Source of the DNA: Euonymus europaeus | Taxonomy: Eukaryota; Streptophyta; Magnoliopsida; Celastrales; Celastraceae | Length of the DNA: 64,000 bases | NCBI GenBank assembly: GCA_963580455.1 | Contig: OY756962.1 | Location: 16,510,001-16,574,000, forward strand | Direction: 5' to 3' | Shown: positions 37,532 to 51,400 of the stretch, piece by piece | How the letters are laid out: each line of letters begins with the position of its first letter | Position numbering within the stretch: the stretch's first letter is position 1 | The notes under the pieces: model-generated | Seen by the model: the letters and a program-made list of their open reading frames with translations, nothing else | Told to the model about the DNA's origin: nothing | The model's database searches: none | Made by a program: the position numbers and the translations under genes

Positions 37532-38895
37532 TGTAAACTTTTTATTGTTCTTCTATGTTAAATTTTATGAGTATAAGCTTCCTAGATTATTTCGATGCCA
37601 AAAAACGAACTTTTTACGACAAATGGACAAAACCGTTAAAAGCTCCTCCATAGAGAGAGTTGAGATACTTCGGACCATCAAAGTTGCTCGGTGGACACTT
37701 TTTATTGTTCTTCTATGTCAAATTTTACGAGTATAAGCTTCCATGATTATTTCGATGCCAAAACACCAACTTTTTTTCACAAATGGACAAAACCGTTAAA
37801 AGCATTTCCATAGTGAGAGTTGAGCAACTTCGGACGAACAAAGTTTCTCGGGGTACACTTTTTATTGTTCTTCCATGTCAAATTTTACGAGTATAAGCTT
37901 TCAAGATTATTTCGATGCCAAAAAAACAACTTTTTCTCACAAATGGACAAAACCGTTAAAAGCTCCTCCATAGAGAGAGTTGAGCAACTTCGGACCAACA
38001 AAGTTGCTCGCGATATACTTTTTATTGTTCTTCCATGTCAAATTTTACGAGTATAAGCTTTCAAGATTATTTCGATGCCAAAACAACAACCTTTTATCAC
38101 AAATGGACAAAACTGTTAAAAGCTCCTCCATAGAGAGAGTTGAGCAACTTCGGACAATCAAAGTTGCTCGGTGTACAATTTTTATTGTTCTTCTATGTCA
38201 AATTTTACGAGTATAATCTTCCAAGATTATTTCGATTCCAAATCACCAACTTTCTATCAAAAATGGACAAAATCGTTAAAAGCTCCTCCATAGAAAGTGT
38301 GGAGTAACTTCGGACCATCAAAGTTACTCGTTGTACACCTTTTATTGTTCTTCTATGTCAAATTTTAGGAGTATAAGCTTCCAAGATTATTTCGATTCCA
38401 AATCACCAATTTCTATGAGAAATGGACAAAACCGTTAAATGCTCCTCCATAGAGAGTGTGGAGCAACTTCGAACCATCAAAGTTGTTCGATGTACACTTT
38501 TTATTGTTCTTCTATGTTAAATTTTATGAGTATAAGCTTCCTAGATTATTTCGATGCAAAAAAACGATTTTTTAACGATAAATGGACAAAACCGTTAAAA
38601 GCCCCTCCATAGAGAGAGTTGAGCAACTTCGGACCATCAAAGTTGCTCGGTGTACACTTTTTATTGTTATTCTATGTCAAATTTTATGAGTATAAGCTTC
38701 CAAGATTATTTCGATTCCAAATCATCAACTTTCTATGAGAAATGGACAAAACCGTTAAAAGCACCTCCACAGAGAGAGTTGAGCAACTTCGAACCATTAA
38801 AGTTGCTCGATGTAAACTTTTTATTGTACTTCTATGTTAAATTTTATGAGTATAAGCTTCCTAGATTATTTCGATTCCAAAAAACGGAATTTTAT

Positions 38896-41555
38896 GACAA
38901 ATGAACAAAACCGTTAAAAGCTCCTCCATAGAGAGATTTGAGATACTTCGGACCATCAAAGTTGCTCGGTGCACACTTTTTATTGTTCTTCTATGTCAAA
39001 TTTTACGAGTATAAGCTTCCAAGATTATTTCGATGCCAAAACACCAAATTTTTATCACAAATAGACAAAACCGTTAAAAGCATTTCCATAGAGAGAGTTG
39101 AGCAACTTCGGACCAACAAAGTTTCTCGGGGTACACTTTTTATTGTTCATCCATGTCAAATTTTACGAGTATAAGCTTTCAAGTTTATTTCGATGCCAAA
39201 ACAACAACTTTTTATCACAAATGGACAAAACCGTTAAAAGCTCCTCCATAGAGAGAGTTGAGCAACTTCGGACCAACAAAGTTTCTTGGGATGCACTTTT
39301 TTTTGTTCTTCTATGTCAAATTTTACGAGTATAAGCTTCCTAGATTATTTCGATGTTAAAACACCATCTTTCTTTGACAAAAGGACAAAACCGTTAAAAA
39401 CCCCTCCATAGAGAGAGTTGAGCAACTTCGGACCATCAAAGTTGCTCGGTGTACACTTTTTATTGTTCTTCTATTTCCAATTTTACGAGTATAAGCTTCC
39501 TGGGTTATTTCGATGCTAAAACACCATCTTTCTATGACAAATGGACAAAACCGTTAAAAGCTCCTCCATAGAGAGAGTTGAGCAACTTCGGACAATCAAA
39601 GTTGCTCGGTGTACAATTTTTATTGTTCTTCTATGTCAAATTTTACGAGTATAATCTTCCAAGATTATTTCGATTCCAAATCACCAACTTTCTATCAGAA
39701 ATGGACAAAACCGTTAAAAGCTCCTCCATAGAAAGTGTGGAGCAACTTCGGACCATCAAAATTACTCGGTGTACACTTTTTATTCTTCTTCTATGTCAAA
39801 TTTTAGGAGTATAAGCTTCCAAGATTATTTCGATTCCAAATCACCAATTTCTATGAGAAATGGACAAAACCGTTAAATGCTCCTCCATAGAGAGTGTGGA
39901 GCAACTTCGAACCATCAAAGTTGTTCGATGTACACTTTTTATTGTTCTTCTATATACAATTTTATGAGTATAACCTTCATAGATTATTTCGATGGCAAAA
40001 AACGATTTTTTAACGATAAATGGACAAAACCGTTAAAAGCCCCTCCATAGAGAGAGTTGAGCAACTTCGGACCATCAAAGTTGCTCAGTGTACACTTTTT
40101 ATTGTTATTCTATGTCAAATTTTATGAGTATAAGCTTCCAAGATTATTTCGATTCCAAATCACCAACTTTCTATGAGAAATGGACAAAACCGTTAAAAGC
40201 TCCTCCATAGAGAGAGTTGAGCAACTTCGAACCATTAAAGTTGCTCGAAGTAAACTTTTTAATGTTCTTCTATGTCAAATTTTACGAGTATAATCTTTCA
40301 AGATTATTTCTATTCCAAAAAACGAACTTTTTACAACAAATGGACAAAACCGTTAAACGCTCCTCCATAGAGAGAGTTGAGCAATTTCGGACCATCAAAG
40401 TTGTTCGGTGTACACATTTTATTGTTCTTCCATGTGAAATTTTATGAGTATAAACTTCCTAGATTATTTCGATTTCGAAAAACGAACTTTTTATGACAAA
40501 TGGACAAAACCGTTAAAAGCTCCTCCATAGAGAGAGTTGAGATACTTCGGACCATCAAAGTTGCTCGGTGCACACTTTTTATTGTTATTCTATGTCAAAT
40601 TTTACGAGTATAAGCTTCCAAGATTATTTCGATGCCAAAACACCAACTTTTTATCACAAATAGACAAAACCGTTAAAAGCATTTCCATAGAGAGAGTTGA
40701 GCAACTTCGGACCAACAAAGTTTCTCGGGGTACAATTTTTATTGTTCTTCCATGTCAAATTTTACGAGTATAAGCTTTCAAGATTATTTCGATGCCAAAA
40801 CAACAACTTTTTATCACAAATGGACAGAACCATTAAAAGCTCCTCCATAGAGAGAGTTGAGCAACTTCGGACCAACAAAGTTTCTTGGGATGCACTTTTT
40901 ATTGTTCTTCTATGTCAAATTTTACGAGTATAAGCTTTCTAGATTATTTCGATGTTAAAACACCATCTTTCTTTGACAAATGGACAAAACCGTTAAAAAC
41001 CCCTCCATAGAGAGAGTTGAGCAACTTCGGACCATCAAAGTTGCTCGGTGTACACTTTTTATTGTTCTTCTATTTCCAATTTTACGAGTATAAGCTTCCT
41101 AGGTTATTTCGATGCTAAAACACCATCTTTCTATGACAAATGGACAAAACCGTTAAAATCTCCTCCATAGAGAGAGTTGAGCAACTTCGGACAATCAAAG
41201 TTGCTCGGTGTACAATTTTTATTGTTCTTCTATGTCAAATTTTACGAGTATAATCTTCCAAGATTATTTCGATTCCAAATCACCAACTTTCTATCAGAAA
41301 TGGACAAAACCGTTAAAAGCTCCTCCATAGAAAGTGTGGAGCAACTTCGGACCATCAAAGTTACTCGGTGTACACTTTTTATTGTTCTTCTATGTCAAAT
41401 TTTAGGAGTATAAGCTTCCAAGATTATTTCGATTCCAAATCACCAATTTCTATGAGAAATGGACAAAACCGTTAAATGCTCATCCATAGAGAGTGTGGAG
41501 CAACTTCGAACCATCAAAGTTGTTCGATGTACACTTTTTATTGTTCTTCTATGTT
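38896..41555. repeat. 10-monomer unit (1,599 bp), about 1.7 copies
   Basis: Bases 38,896-39,956 recur at 40,495-41,555 (offset 1,599). Markers are AACCCCTCC after GTTAAA, GGACAATCAAAG, CTATCAGAAATGG and GTGTGGAGC, in the same order. This pair lies inside the 6.2-kb block and was copied with it. Confidence 0.82.
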
Positions 41556-41792
41556 AAATTTTATGAGTATAAGCTTCCAAGATTATTTCGATTCCAAATC
41601 ACCAATTTTTATGAGAAATGGACAAAACCGTTAAATGCTCCTCCATAGAGAGTGTGGAGCAACTTCGAACCATCAAAGTTGTTCGATGTACACTTTTTAT
41701 TGTTCTTCTATTTTAAATTTTATGAGTATAAGCTTCCTAGATTATTTCGATGCCAAAAAACGATTTTTTAACGATAAATGGACAAAACCGTT

Positions 41793-44700
41793 AAAAGCCC
41801 CTCCATAGAGAGAGTTGAGCAACTTCGGACCATCAATGTTGCTCGGTGTACACTTTTTATTGTTATTCTATGTCAAATTTTATGAGTATAAGCTTCCAAG
41901 ATTATTTCGATTCCAAATCATCAACTTTCTATGAGAAATGGACAAAACCGTTAAAAGCTCCTCCACAGAGAGAGTTGAGCAACTTCGAACCATTAAAGTT
42001 GCTCGATGTAAACATTTTATTGTTCTTCTATGTTAAATTTTATGAGTATAAGCTTCCTAGATTATTTCGATGCCAAAAAACGAACTTTTTACGACAAATG
42101 GACAAAACCGTTAAAAGCTCCTCCATAGAGAGAGTTGAGATACTTCGGACCATCAAAGTTGCTCGTTGCACACTTTTTATTGTTCTTCTATGTCAAAATT
42201 TACGAGTATAAGCTTCCAAGATTATTTCGATGCCAAAACACCAACTTTTTATCACAAATAGACAAAACCGTTAAAAGCATTTCCATAGAGAGAGTTGAGC
42301 AACTTCGGACCAACAAAGTTTCTCGGGGTACACTTTTTATTGTTCTTCCATGCCAAATTTTACGAGTATAAGCTTTCAAGATTATTTCGATGCCAAAACA
42401 ACAACTTTTTATCACAAATGGACAAAACCGTTAAAAGCTCCTTCATAGAGAGAGTCGAGCAACTTCGGACCAACAAAGTTTCTTGGGATGCACTTTTTAT
42501 TGTTCTTCTATGTCAAATTTTACGAGTATAAGCTTCCTAGATTATTTCGATGTTAAAACAACATTTTTCTTTGACAAATGGACAAAACCGTTAAAAGCCC
42601 CTCCATAGAAAGAGTTGAGCAACTTCGGACCATCAAAGTTGCTCGGTGTACACTTTTTATTGTTCTTCTATTTCCAATTTTACGAGTATAAGCTTCCTAG
42701 GTTATTTCGATGGTAAAACACCATCTTTCTATGACAAATGGACAAAACCGTTAAAAGCTCCTCCATAGAGAGAGTTGAGCAACTTCGGACAATCAAAGTT
42801 GCTCAGTGTACAATTTTTATTGTTCTTCTACGTCAAATTTTACGAGTATAATCTTCCAAGATTATTTCGATTCCAAATCACCAATTTTCTATCAGAAATG
42901 GACAAAACCGTTAAAAGCTCCTCCATAGAAAGTGTGGAGCAACTTCGGACCATCAAAGTTACTCGTTGTACACTTTTTATTGTTTTTCTATGTCAAATTT
43001 TAGGAGTATAAGCTTCCAAGATTATTTCGATTCCAAATCATCAATTTCTATGAGAAATGGACAAAACCGTTAAATGCTCATCCATAGAGAGTGTGGAGCA
43101 ACTTCGAACCATCAAAGTTGTTCGATGTACACTTTTTATTGTTCTTCTATGTTAAATTTTATGAGTATAAGCTTCCTAGATTATTTCGATGCCAAAAAAT
43201 GAACTTTTAACGATAAATGGACAAAACCAATAAAAGCCCCTCCATAGAGAGAGTTGAGCTACTTCGGACCATCAAAGTTGCTCGGTGTACACTTTTTATT
43301 GTTATTCTATGTCAAATTTTATGAGTATAAGCTTCCAAGATTATTTCGATTCCAAATCACCAACTTTCTATGAGAAATGGACAAAACCGTTAAAAACTCC
43401 TCCACAGAGAGAGTTGAGCAACTTCGAACCGTTAAAGTTGCTCGATGTAAACTTTTTATTGTTCTTCTATGTCAAATTTTACGAGTATAATCTTCCAAGA
43501 TTATTTCGATTCCAAATCACCAACTTTCTATCAGAAATGGAAAAAATCGTTAAAAGCTCCTCCATAGAAAGTGTGGAGTAACTTCGGACCATCAAAGTTT
43601 CTTGGGATGCACTTTTTATTGTTCTTCCATGTCAAATTTTACGAGTATAAGCTTTCAAGATTATTTCGATGCCAAAAAAACAACTTTTTCTCACAAATGG
43701 ACAAAACCGTTAAAAGCTCCTCCATAGAGAGAGTTGAGCAACTTCGGACCAACAAAGTTGCTCGCGATATACTTTTTATTGTTCTTCCATGTCAAATTTT
43801 ACGAGTATAAGCTTTCAAGATTATTTCGATGCCAAAACAACAACCTTTTATCACTAATGGACAAAACTGTTAAAAGCTCCTCCATAGAGAGAGTTGAGCA
43901 ACTTCGGACAATCAAAGTTGCTCGGTGTACAATTTTTATTGTTCTTCTATGTCAAATTTTACGAGTATAATCTTCAAAGATTATTTCGATTCCAAATCAC
44001 CAACTTTCTATCAAAAATGGACAAAATCGTTAAAAGCTCCTCCATAGAAAGTGTGGAGTAACTTCGGACCATCAAAGTTACTCGTTGTACACTTTTTATT
44101 GTTCTTCTATGTCAAATTTTAGGAGTATAAGCTTCCAAGATTATTTCGATTCCAAATCACCAATTTCTATAAGAAATGGACAAAACCGTTAAATGCTCCT
44201 CCATAGAGAGTGTGGAGCAACTTCGAACCATCAAAGTTGTTCGATGTACACTTTTTATTGTTCTTCTATGTTAAATTTTATGAGTATAAGCTTCCTAGAT
44301 TATTTCGATGCCAAAAAATGATTTTTTAACGATAAATGGACAAAACCGTTAAAAGCCCCTCCATAGAGAGAGTTGAGCAACTTCGGACCATCAAAGTTGA
44401 TCGGTGTACACTTTTTATTGTTATTCTATGTCAAATTTTATGAGTATAAGCTTCCAAGATTATTTCGATTCCAAATCATCAACTTTCTATGAGAAATGGA
44501 CAAAACCGTTAAAAGCTCCTCCACAGAGAGAGTTGAGCAACTTCGAACCATTAAAGTTGCTCGATGTAAACTTTTTATTGTTCTTCTATGTTAAATTTTA
44601 TGAGTATAAGCTTCCTAGATTATTTCGATTCCAAAAAACGGAATTTTATGACAAATGGACAAAACCGTTAAAAGCTCCTCCATAGAGAGATTTGAGATAC

Positions 44701-47309
44701 TTCGGACCATCAAAGTTGCTCGGTGCATACTATTTATTGTTCTTCTATGTCAAATTTTACGAGTATAAGCTTCCAAGATTATTTCGATGCCAAAACACCA
44801 AATTTTTATCACAAATAGACAAAACCGTTAAAAGCATTTCCATAGAGAGAGTTGAGCGACTTCGGACCAACAAAGTTTCTCGGGGTACACTTTTTATTGT
44901 TCTTCCATGTCAAATTTTACGAGTATAAGCTTTCAAGTTTATTTCGATGCCAAAACAACAACTTTTTATCACAAATGGACAAAACCGTTAAAAGCTCCTC
45001 CATAGAGAGAGTTGAGCAACTTCGGACCAACAAAGTTTCTTGGGATGCACTTTTTTTTGTTCTTCTATGTCAAATTTTACGAGTATAAGCTTCCTATATT
45101 ATTTCGATGTTAAAACACCATCTTTCTTTGACAAATGGACAAAACCGTTAAAAACCCCTCTATAGAGAGACTTGAGCAACTTCGGACCATCAAATTTGCT
45201 CGGTGTACACTTTTTATTGTTCTTCTATTTCCAATTTTACGAGTATAAGCTTCCTAGGTTATTTCGATGCTAAAACACCATCTTTCTATGACAAATGGAC
45301 AAAACCGTTAAAAGCTCCTCCATAGAGAGAGTTGAGCAACTTCGGACAATCAAAGTTGCTCGGTGTACAATTTTTATTGTTCTTCTATGTCAAATTTTAC
45401 GAGTATAATCTTCCAAGATTATTTCGATTCCAAATCACCAACTTTCTATCAGAAATGGACAAAACCGTTAAAAGCTCCTCCATAGAAAGTGTGGAGCAAC
45501 TTCGGACCATCAAAGTTACTCGGTGTACACTTTTTATTGTTCTTCTATGTCAAATTTTAGGAGTATAAGCTTCCAAGATTATTTCGATTCCAAATCACCA
45601 ATTTCTATGAGAAATGGACAAAACCGTTAAATGCTCCTCCATAGAGAGTGTGGAGCAACTTCGAACCATCAAAGTTGTTCGATGTACACTTTTTATTGTT
45701 CTTCTATATAAAATTTTATGAGTATAACCTTCCTAGATTATTTCGATGGCAAAAAATGATTTTTTAACGATAAATGGACAAAACCGTTAAAAGCCCCTCC
45801 ATAGAGAGAGTTGAGCAACTTCGGACCATCAAAGTTGCTCAGTGTACACTTTTTATTGTTATTCTATGTCAAATTTTATGAGTATAAGCTTCCAAGATTA
45901 TTTCGATTCCAAATCACCAACTTTCTATGAGAAATGGACAAAACCGTTAAAAGCTCCTCCATAGAGAGAGTTGAGCAACTTCGAACCATTAAAGTTGCTC
46001 GAAGTAAACTTTTTATTGTTCTTCTATGTCAAATTTTACGAGTATAATCTTTCAAGATTATTTCGATTCCAAAAAACGAACTTTTTACAACAAATGTACA
46101 AAACCGTTAAAAGCTCCTCCATAGAGAGAGTTGAGCAATTTCGGACCATCAAAGTTGTTCGGTGTACACATTTTATTGTTCTTCCATGTGAAATTTTATG
46201 ACTATAAACTTCCTAGATTATTTCGATTCCGAAAAACGATCTTTTTATGACAAATGGACAAAACCGTTAAAAGCTCCTCCATAGAGAGAGTTGAGATACT
46301 TCGGACCATCAAAGTTTCTCGGTGCACACTTTTTATTGTTCTTCTATGTCAAATTTTACGAGTATAAGCTCCCAAGATTATTTCGATGCCAAAACACCAA
46401 CTTTTTATCACAAATAGACAAAACCGTTAAAAGCATTTCCATAGAGAGAGTTGAGCAACTTCGGACCAACAAAGTTTCTCGGGGTACACTTTTTATTGTT
46501 CTTCCATGTCAAATTTTACGAGTATAAGCTTTCAAGATTATTTCGATGCCAAAACAACAACTTTTTATCACAAATGGACAGAACCATTAAAAGCTCCTCC
46601 ATAGAGAGAGTTGAGCAACTTCGGACCAACAAAGTTTCTTGGGATGCACTTTTTATTGTTCTTCTATGTCAAATTTTACGAGTATAAGCTTTCTAGATTA
46701 TTTCGATGTTAAAACACCATCTTTCTTTGACAAATGGACAAAACCGTTAAAAACCCCTCCATAGAGAGAGTTGAGCAACTTCGGACCATCAAAGTTGCTC
46801 GGTGTACACTTTTTATTGTTCTTCTATTTCCAATTTTACGAGTATAAGCTTCCTAGGTTATTTCGATGCTAAAACACCATCTTTCTATGACAAATGGACA
46901 AAACCGTTAAAAGCTCCTCCATAGAGAGAGTTGAGCAACTTCGGACAATCAAAGTTGCTCGGTGTACAATTTTTATTGTTCTTCTATGTCAAATTTTACG
47001 AGTATAATCTTCCAAGATTATTTCGATTCCAAATCACCAACTTTCTATCAGAAATGGACAAAACCGTTAAAAGCTCCTCCATAGAAAGTGTGGAGCAACT
47101 TCGGACCATCACAGTTACTCGGTGTACACTTTTTATTGTTCTTCTATGTCAAATTTTAGGAGTATAAGCTTCCAAGATTATTTCGATTCCAAATCACCAA
47201 TTTCTATGAGAAATGGACAAAACCGTTAAATGCTCCTCCATAGAGAGTGTGGAGCAACTTCGAACCATCAAAGTTGTTCGATGTACACTTTTTATTGTTC
47301 TTCTATATA
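41793..47309. repeat. 6.2-kb block, copy 2, four monomers shorter
   Basis: This is the partner of 35,400-41,555, separated from it by only about 240 bases. The junction at about 43,478-43,604 joins GAAAGTGTGGAGTAAC directly to TTTCTTGGGATGCAC. That combination is absent from copy 1 and is consistent with a four-monomer deletion by exchange between misaligned monomers. Insertion in copy 1 is the alternative. Confidence 0.87.
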
Positions 47310-48415
47310 AAATTTTATGAGTATAACCTTCCTAGATTATTTCGATGGCAAAAAACGATTTTTTAACGATAAATGGACAAAACCGTTAAAAGCCCCTCCA
47401 TAGAGAGAGTTGAGCAACTTCGGACCATCAAAGTTGCTCAGTGTACACTTTTTATTGTTATTCTATGTCAAATTTTATGAGTATAAGCTTCCAAGATTAT
47501 TTCGATTCCAAATCACCAACTTTCTATGAGAAATGGACAAAACCGTTAAAAGCTCCTCCATAGAGAGAGTTGAGCAACTTCGAACCATTAAAGTTGCTCG
47601 AAGTAAACTTTTTATTGTTCTTCTATGTCAAATTTTACGAGTATAATCTTTCAAGATTATTTCGATTCCAAAAAACGAACTTTTTACAACAAATGGACAA
47701 AACCGTTAAAAGCTCCTCCATAGAGAGAGTTGAGCAATTTCGGACCATCAAAGTTGTTCGGTGTACACATTTTATTGTTCTTCCATGTGAAATTTTATGA
47801 GTATAAGTTTCCTAGATTATTTCGATTCCGAAAAACGAACTTTTTATGACAAATGGACAAAACCGTTAAAAGCTCCTCCATAGAGAGAGTTGAGATACCT
47901 CGGACCATCAAAGTTGCTCGGTGCACACTTTTTATTGTTCTTCTATGTCAAATTTTACGAGTATAAGCTTCCAAGATTATTTCGATGCCAAAACACCAAC
48001 TTTTTATCACAAATAGACAAAACCGTTAAAAGCATTTCCATAGAGAGAGTTGAGCAACTTCGGACCAACAAAGTTTCTCGGGGTACACTTTTTATTGTTC
48101 TTCCATGTCAAATTTTACGAGTATAAGCTTTCAAGATTATTTCGATGCCAAAACAACAACTTTTTATCACAAATGGACAGAACCATTAAAAGCTCCTCCA
48201 TAGAGAGAGTTGAGCAACTTTGGACCAACAAAGTTTCTTGGGATGCACTTTTTATTGTTCTTCTATGTCAAATTTTACGAGTATAAGCTTCCTAGATTAT
48301 TTCGATGTTAAAACACCATCTTTCTTTGACAAATGGACAAAACCGTTAAAAGCCCATCCATAGAGAGAGTTGAGCAACTTCGGACCATCAAAGTTGCTCG
48401 GTGAACACTTTTTAT
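44650..48415. repeat. 10-monomer unit (1,599 bp), about 2.4 copies
   Basis: The period of 1,599 can be followed from 44,650 to 48,415. Each unit has GAGATAC, CATTTCC, CTCGGGG, CTTGGGATG, GTTAAAAACCCC, GGACAATC, CTATCAG and GTGTGGAGC monomers in turn, and CTATATAAAATTTTATG in the later ones. The copy from 45,650 to 47,250 is nearly identical to the start of the next, which makes this the clearest classical higher-order repeat in the middle of the window. Confidence 0.87.
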
Positions 48416-51400
48416 TGTTATTCTATGTCAAATTTTATGAGTATAAGCTTCCTAGATTATTTCGATTCCAAAAAACGAACTTTTTATGACAAATGGACAA
48501 AACCGTTAAAAGCTCCTCCATAGAGAGAGTTGAGATACTTCGGACCATCAAATTTTCTCGGTGCACACTTTTTATTGTTCTTCTATGTCAAATTTACGAG
48601 TATAAGCTTCCAAGATTATTTCGATGCCAAAACACCAACTTTTTATCATAAATAGACAAAACCGTTAAAAGCATTTCCATAGAGAGAGTTGAGCAACTTC
48701 GGACCAACAAAGTTTCTCGGGGTACACTTTTTATTGTTCTTCTATGTCAAATTTTACGAGTATAAGCTTCCTAGATTATGTCGATGCCAAGACAACAACT
48801 TTTTATCACAAATGGACAAAACCGTTAAAAACTCCTCCATAGAGAAAGTTGAGCAACTTCGGACCATCAAAGTTGCTCGGTGTACACTTTTTATTGTTCT
48901 TCTATTTCCAATTTTACGAGTATAAGCTTCCTAGGTTATTTCGATGCTAAAACACCATCTTTCTATGACAAATGGACAAAACCGTTAAAAGCTCCTCCAT
49001 AGAGGGAGTTGACCAACTTCGGACAATCAAAGTTGCTCGGTGTACAATTTTTATTGTTCTTCTATGTCAAATTTTACGAGTATAATCTTCCAAGATTATT
49101 TCGATTCCAAATCACCAACTTTCTATCAGAAATGGATAAAACCGTTAAAAGCTCCTCCATAGAAAGTGTGGAGCAACTTCGGACCATCAAAGTTCCTCGG
49201 TGTACACTTTTTATTGTTCTTCTATGTCAAATTATAGGAGTATAAGCTTCCAAGATTATTTAGATTCCAAATCACCAACTTTCTATGAGAAATGGACAAA
49301 ACCGTTAAAAGCTCCTCCACAGAGAGAGTTGAGCAACTTCGAACCATTAAAGTTGCTCGATGTAAACTTTTTATTGTTCTTCTATGTTAAATTTTATGAG
49401 TATAAGCTTCCTAGATTATTTCGATGCCAAAAAATGAACTTTTTACAACAAATGGACAAAACCATTAAAAGCACCTCCATAGAAATAGTTGAGCAACTTC
49501 GGACCATCAAAGTTGTTCGGTGTTTACTTTTTATTGTTCTTCCATGTAAAATTTTATGAGTATAAGCTTCCTAGATGATTTCGATTCCAAAAAACGAACT
49601 TTTAACGATAAATGGACAAAACCGTTAAAAGCCCCTCCATAGAGAGAGTTGAGCAACTTCGGACCATCAAAGTTGCTAGGTGTACACTTTTTATTGTTAT
49701 TCTATGTCAAATTATAGGAGTATAAGCTTCCAAGATTATTTCGATTCCAAATCACCAACTTACTATGAGAAATGGACAAAACCGTTAAAAGCTCCTCCAT
49801 AGAGAGAGTTGAGATACTTCGGACCATCAAAGTTGCTCGGTGCACACTTTTTATTGTTTTTCTATGTCAAATTTTACGAGTATAAGCTTCCAAGATTATT
49901 TCGATGCCAAAACACCAACTTTTTATCACAAATAGACAAAACCGTTAAAAGCATTTCCATAGAGAGAGTTGAGCAATTTCGGACCAACAAAGTTTCTCGG
50001 GGTACACTTTTTATTGTTCTTCCATGTCAAATTTTACGAGTATAAGCTTTCAAGATTATTTCGATGCCAAAACAACAACTTTTTATCACAAATGGACAAA
50101 ACCGTTAAAAGCTCCTCCATAGAGAGAGTTGAGCAACTTCGGACCAACAAAGTTTCTTGGGATGCACTTTTTATTGTTCTTCTATGTCAAATTTTACGAG
50201 TATAAGCTTTCTAGATTATTTCGATGTTAAAACACCATCTTTCTTTGACAAATGGACAAAACCGTTAAAAGCCCCTCCATAGAGAGAGTTGAGCAACTTC
50301 GAACCATTAAAGTTGCTCGATGTAAACTTTTTATTGTTTTTCTATGTCAAATTTTACGAGTATAATCTTCCAAGATTATTTCGATTCCAAATCACCAACT
50401 TTCTATGACAAATGGACAAAACCGTTAAAAGCCCCTCGATAGAGAGAGTTTAGCAACTTCGGACCATCAAAGTTGCTCGGCGTACACTTTTTATTGTTAT
50501 TCTATGTCAAATTTTATGAGTATAAGCTTCCAAGATTATTTCGATTCCAAATCACCAACTTTCTATGAGAAATGGACAAAACCGTTAAAAGCTCCTCCAC
50601 AGAGAGAGTTGAGCAACTTCGAACCATTAGAGTTGCTCGATGTAAACTTTTTATTGTTCTTCTATGTCAAATTTTACGAGTATAAGCTTCAATGATTATT
50701 TCGATGCCAAAACACCAACTTTTTATCACAAATAGACAAAACCGTTAAAAGCATTTCCATAGAGAGAGTTGAGCAACTTCGGACCAACAAAATTTCTCGG
50801 GGTACACTTTTTATTGTTCTTCCAAGTCAAATTTTACAAGTATAAGCTTTCAAGATTATTTCGATGCAAAAACAACAACTTTTTATTACAAATGGACAAA
50901 ACCGTTAAAAGCTCCTCCATAGAGATAGTTGAGCAACTTCGGACCAACAAAGTTTCTTGGGATGCACTTTTTATTGTTCTTCTATGTCAAATTTTATGAG
51001 TATAAGCTTCCTAGATTATTTCGATGCCAAAAAATGAACTTTTTACAACAAACGGACAAAACCGTTAAAAGCTCCTCCATAGAGAGAGTTGAGCAACTTC
51101 GGACCATCAAAGTTGTTCGGTGTTTACTTTTTATTGTTCTTCCATGTCAAATTTTATGAGTATAAGCTTCCTAGATTATTTCGATTCCAAAAAACGAACT
51201 TTTTCGGACAAATGGACAAAACCGTTAAAAGCTCCTCCATAGAGAGAGTTGAGATACTTCGGACCATCAAAGTTGCTCGGTGCACACTTTTTATTGTTCT
51301 TCTATGTCAAATTTTACGAGTATAAGCTTCCAAGATTATTTCGATGCCAAAACACCAACTTTTTATCACAAATAGACAAAACCGTTAAAAGCATTTCCAT

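Larger units (their letters stand above)
35400..41555. repeat. 6.2-kb block, copy 1 (offsets 6,393 and 5,754)
   Basis: Bases 35,400-37,085 match 41,793-43,478 at an offset of 6,393, and bases 37,850-41,555 match 43,604-47,309 at an offset of 5,754. The two segments keep their order. The offsets differ by 639 bases, four monomers, because this copy has about 765 bases (37,086-37,850) where the other has about 126. Shared markers include AAAAAAACAACTTTTTCTCAC, GCTCGCGATATAC and GGAGTAACTTCGG. Confidence 0.87.
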
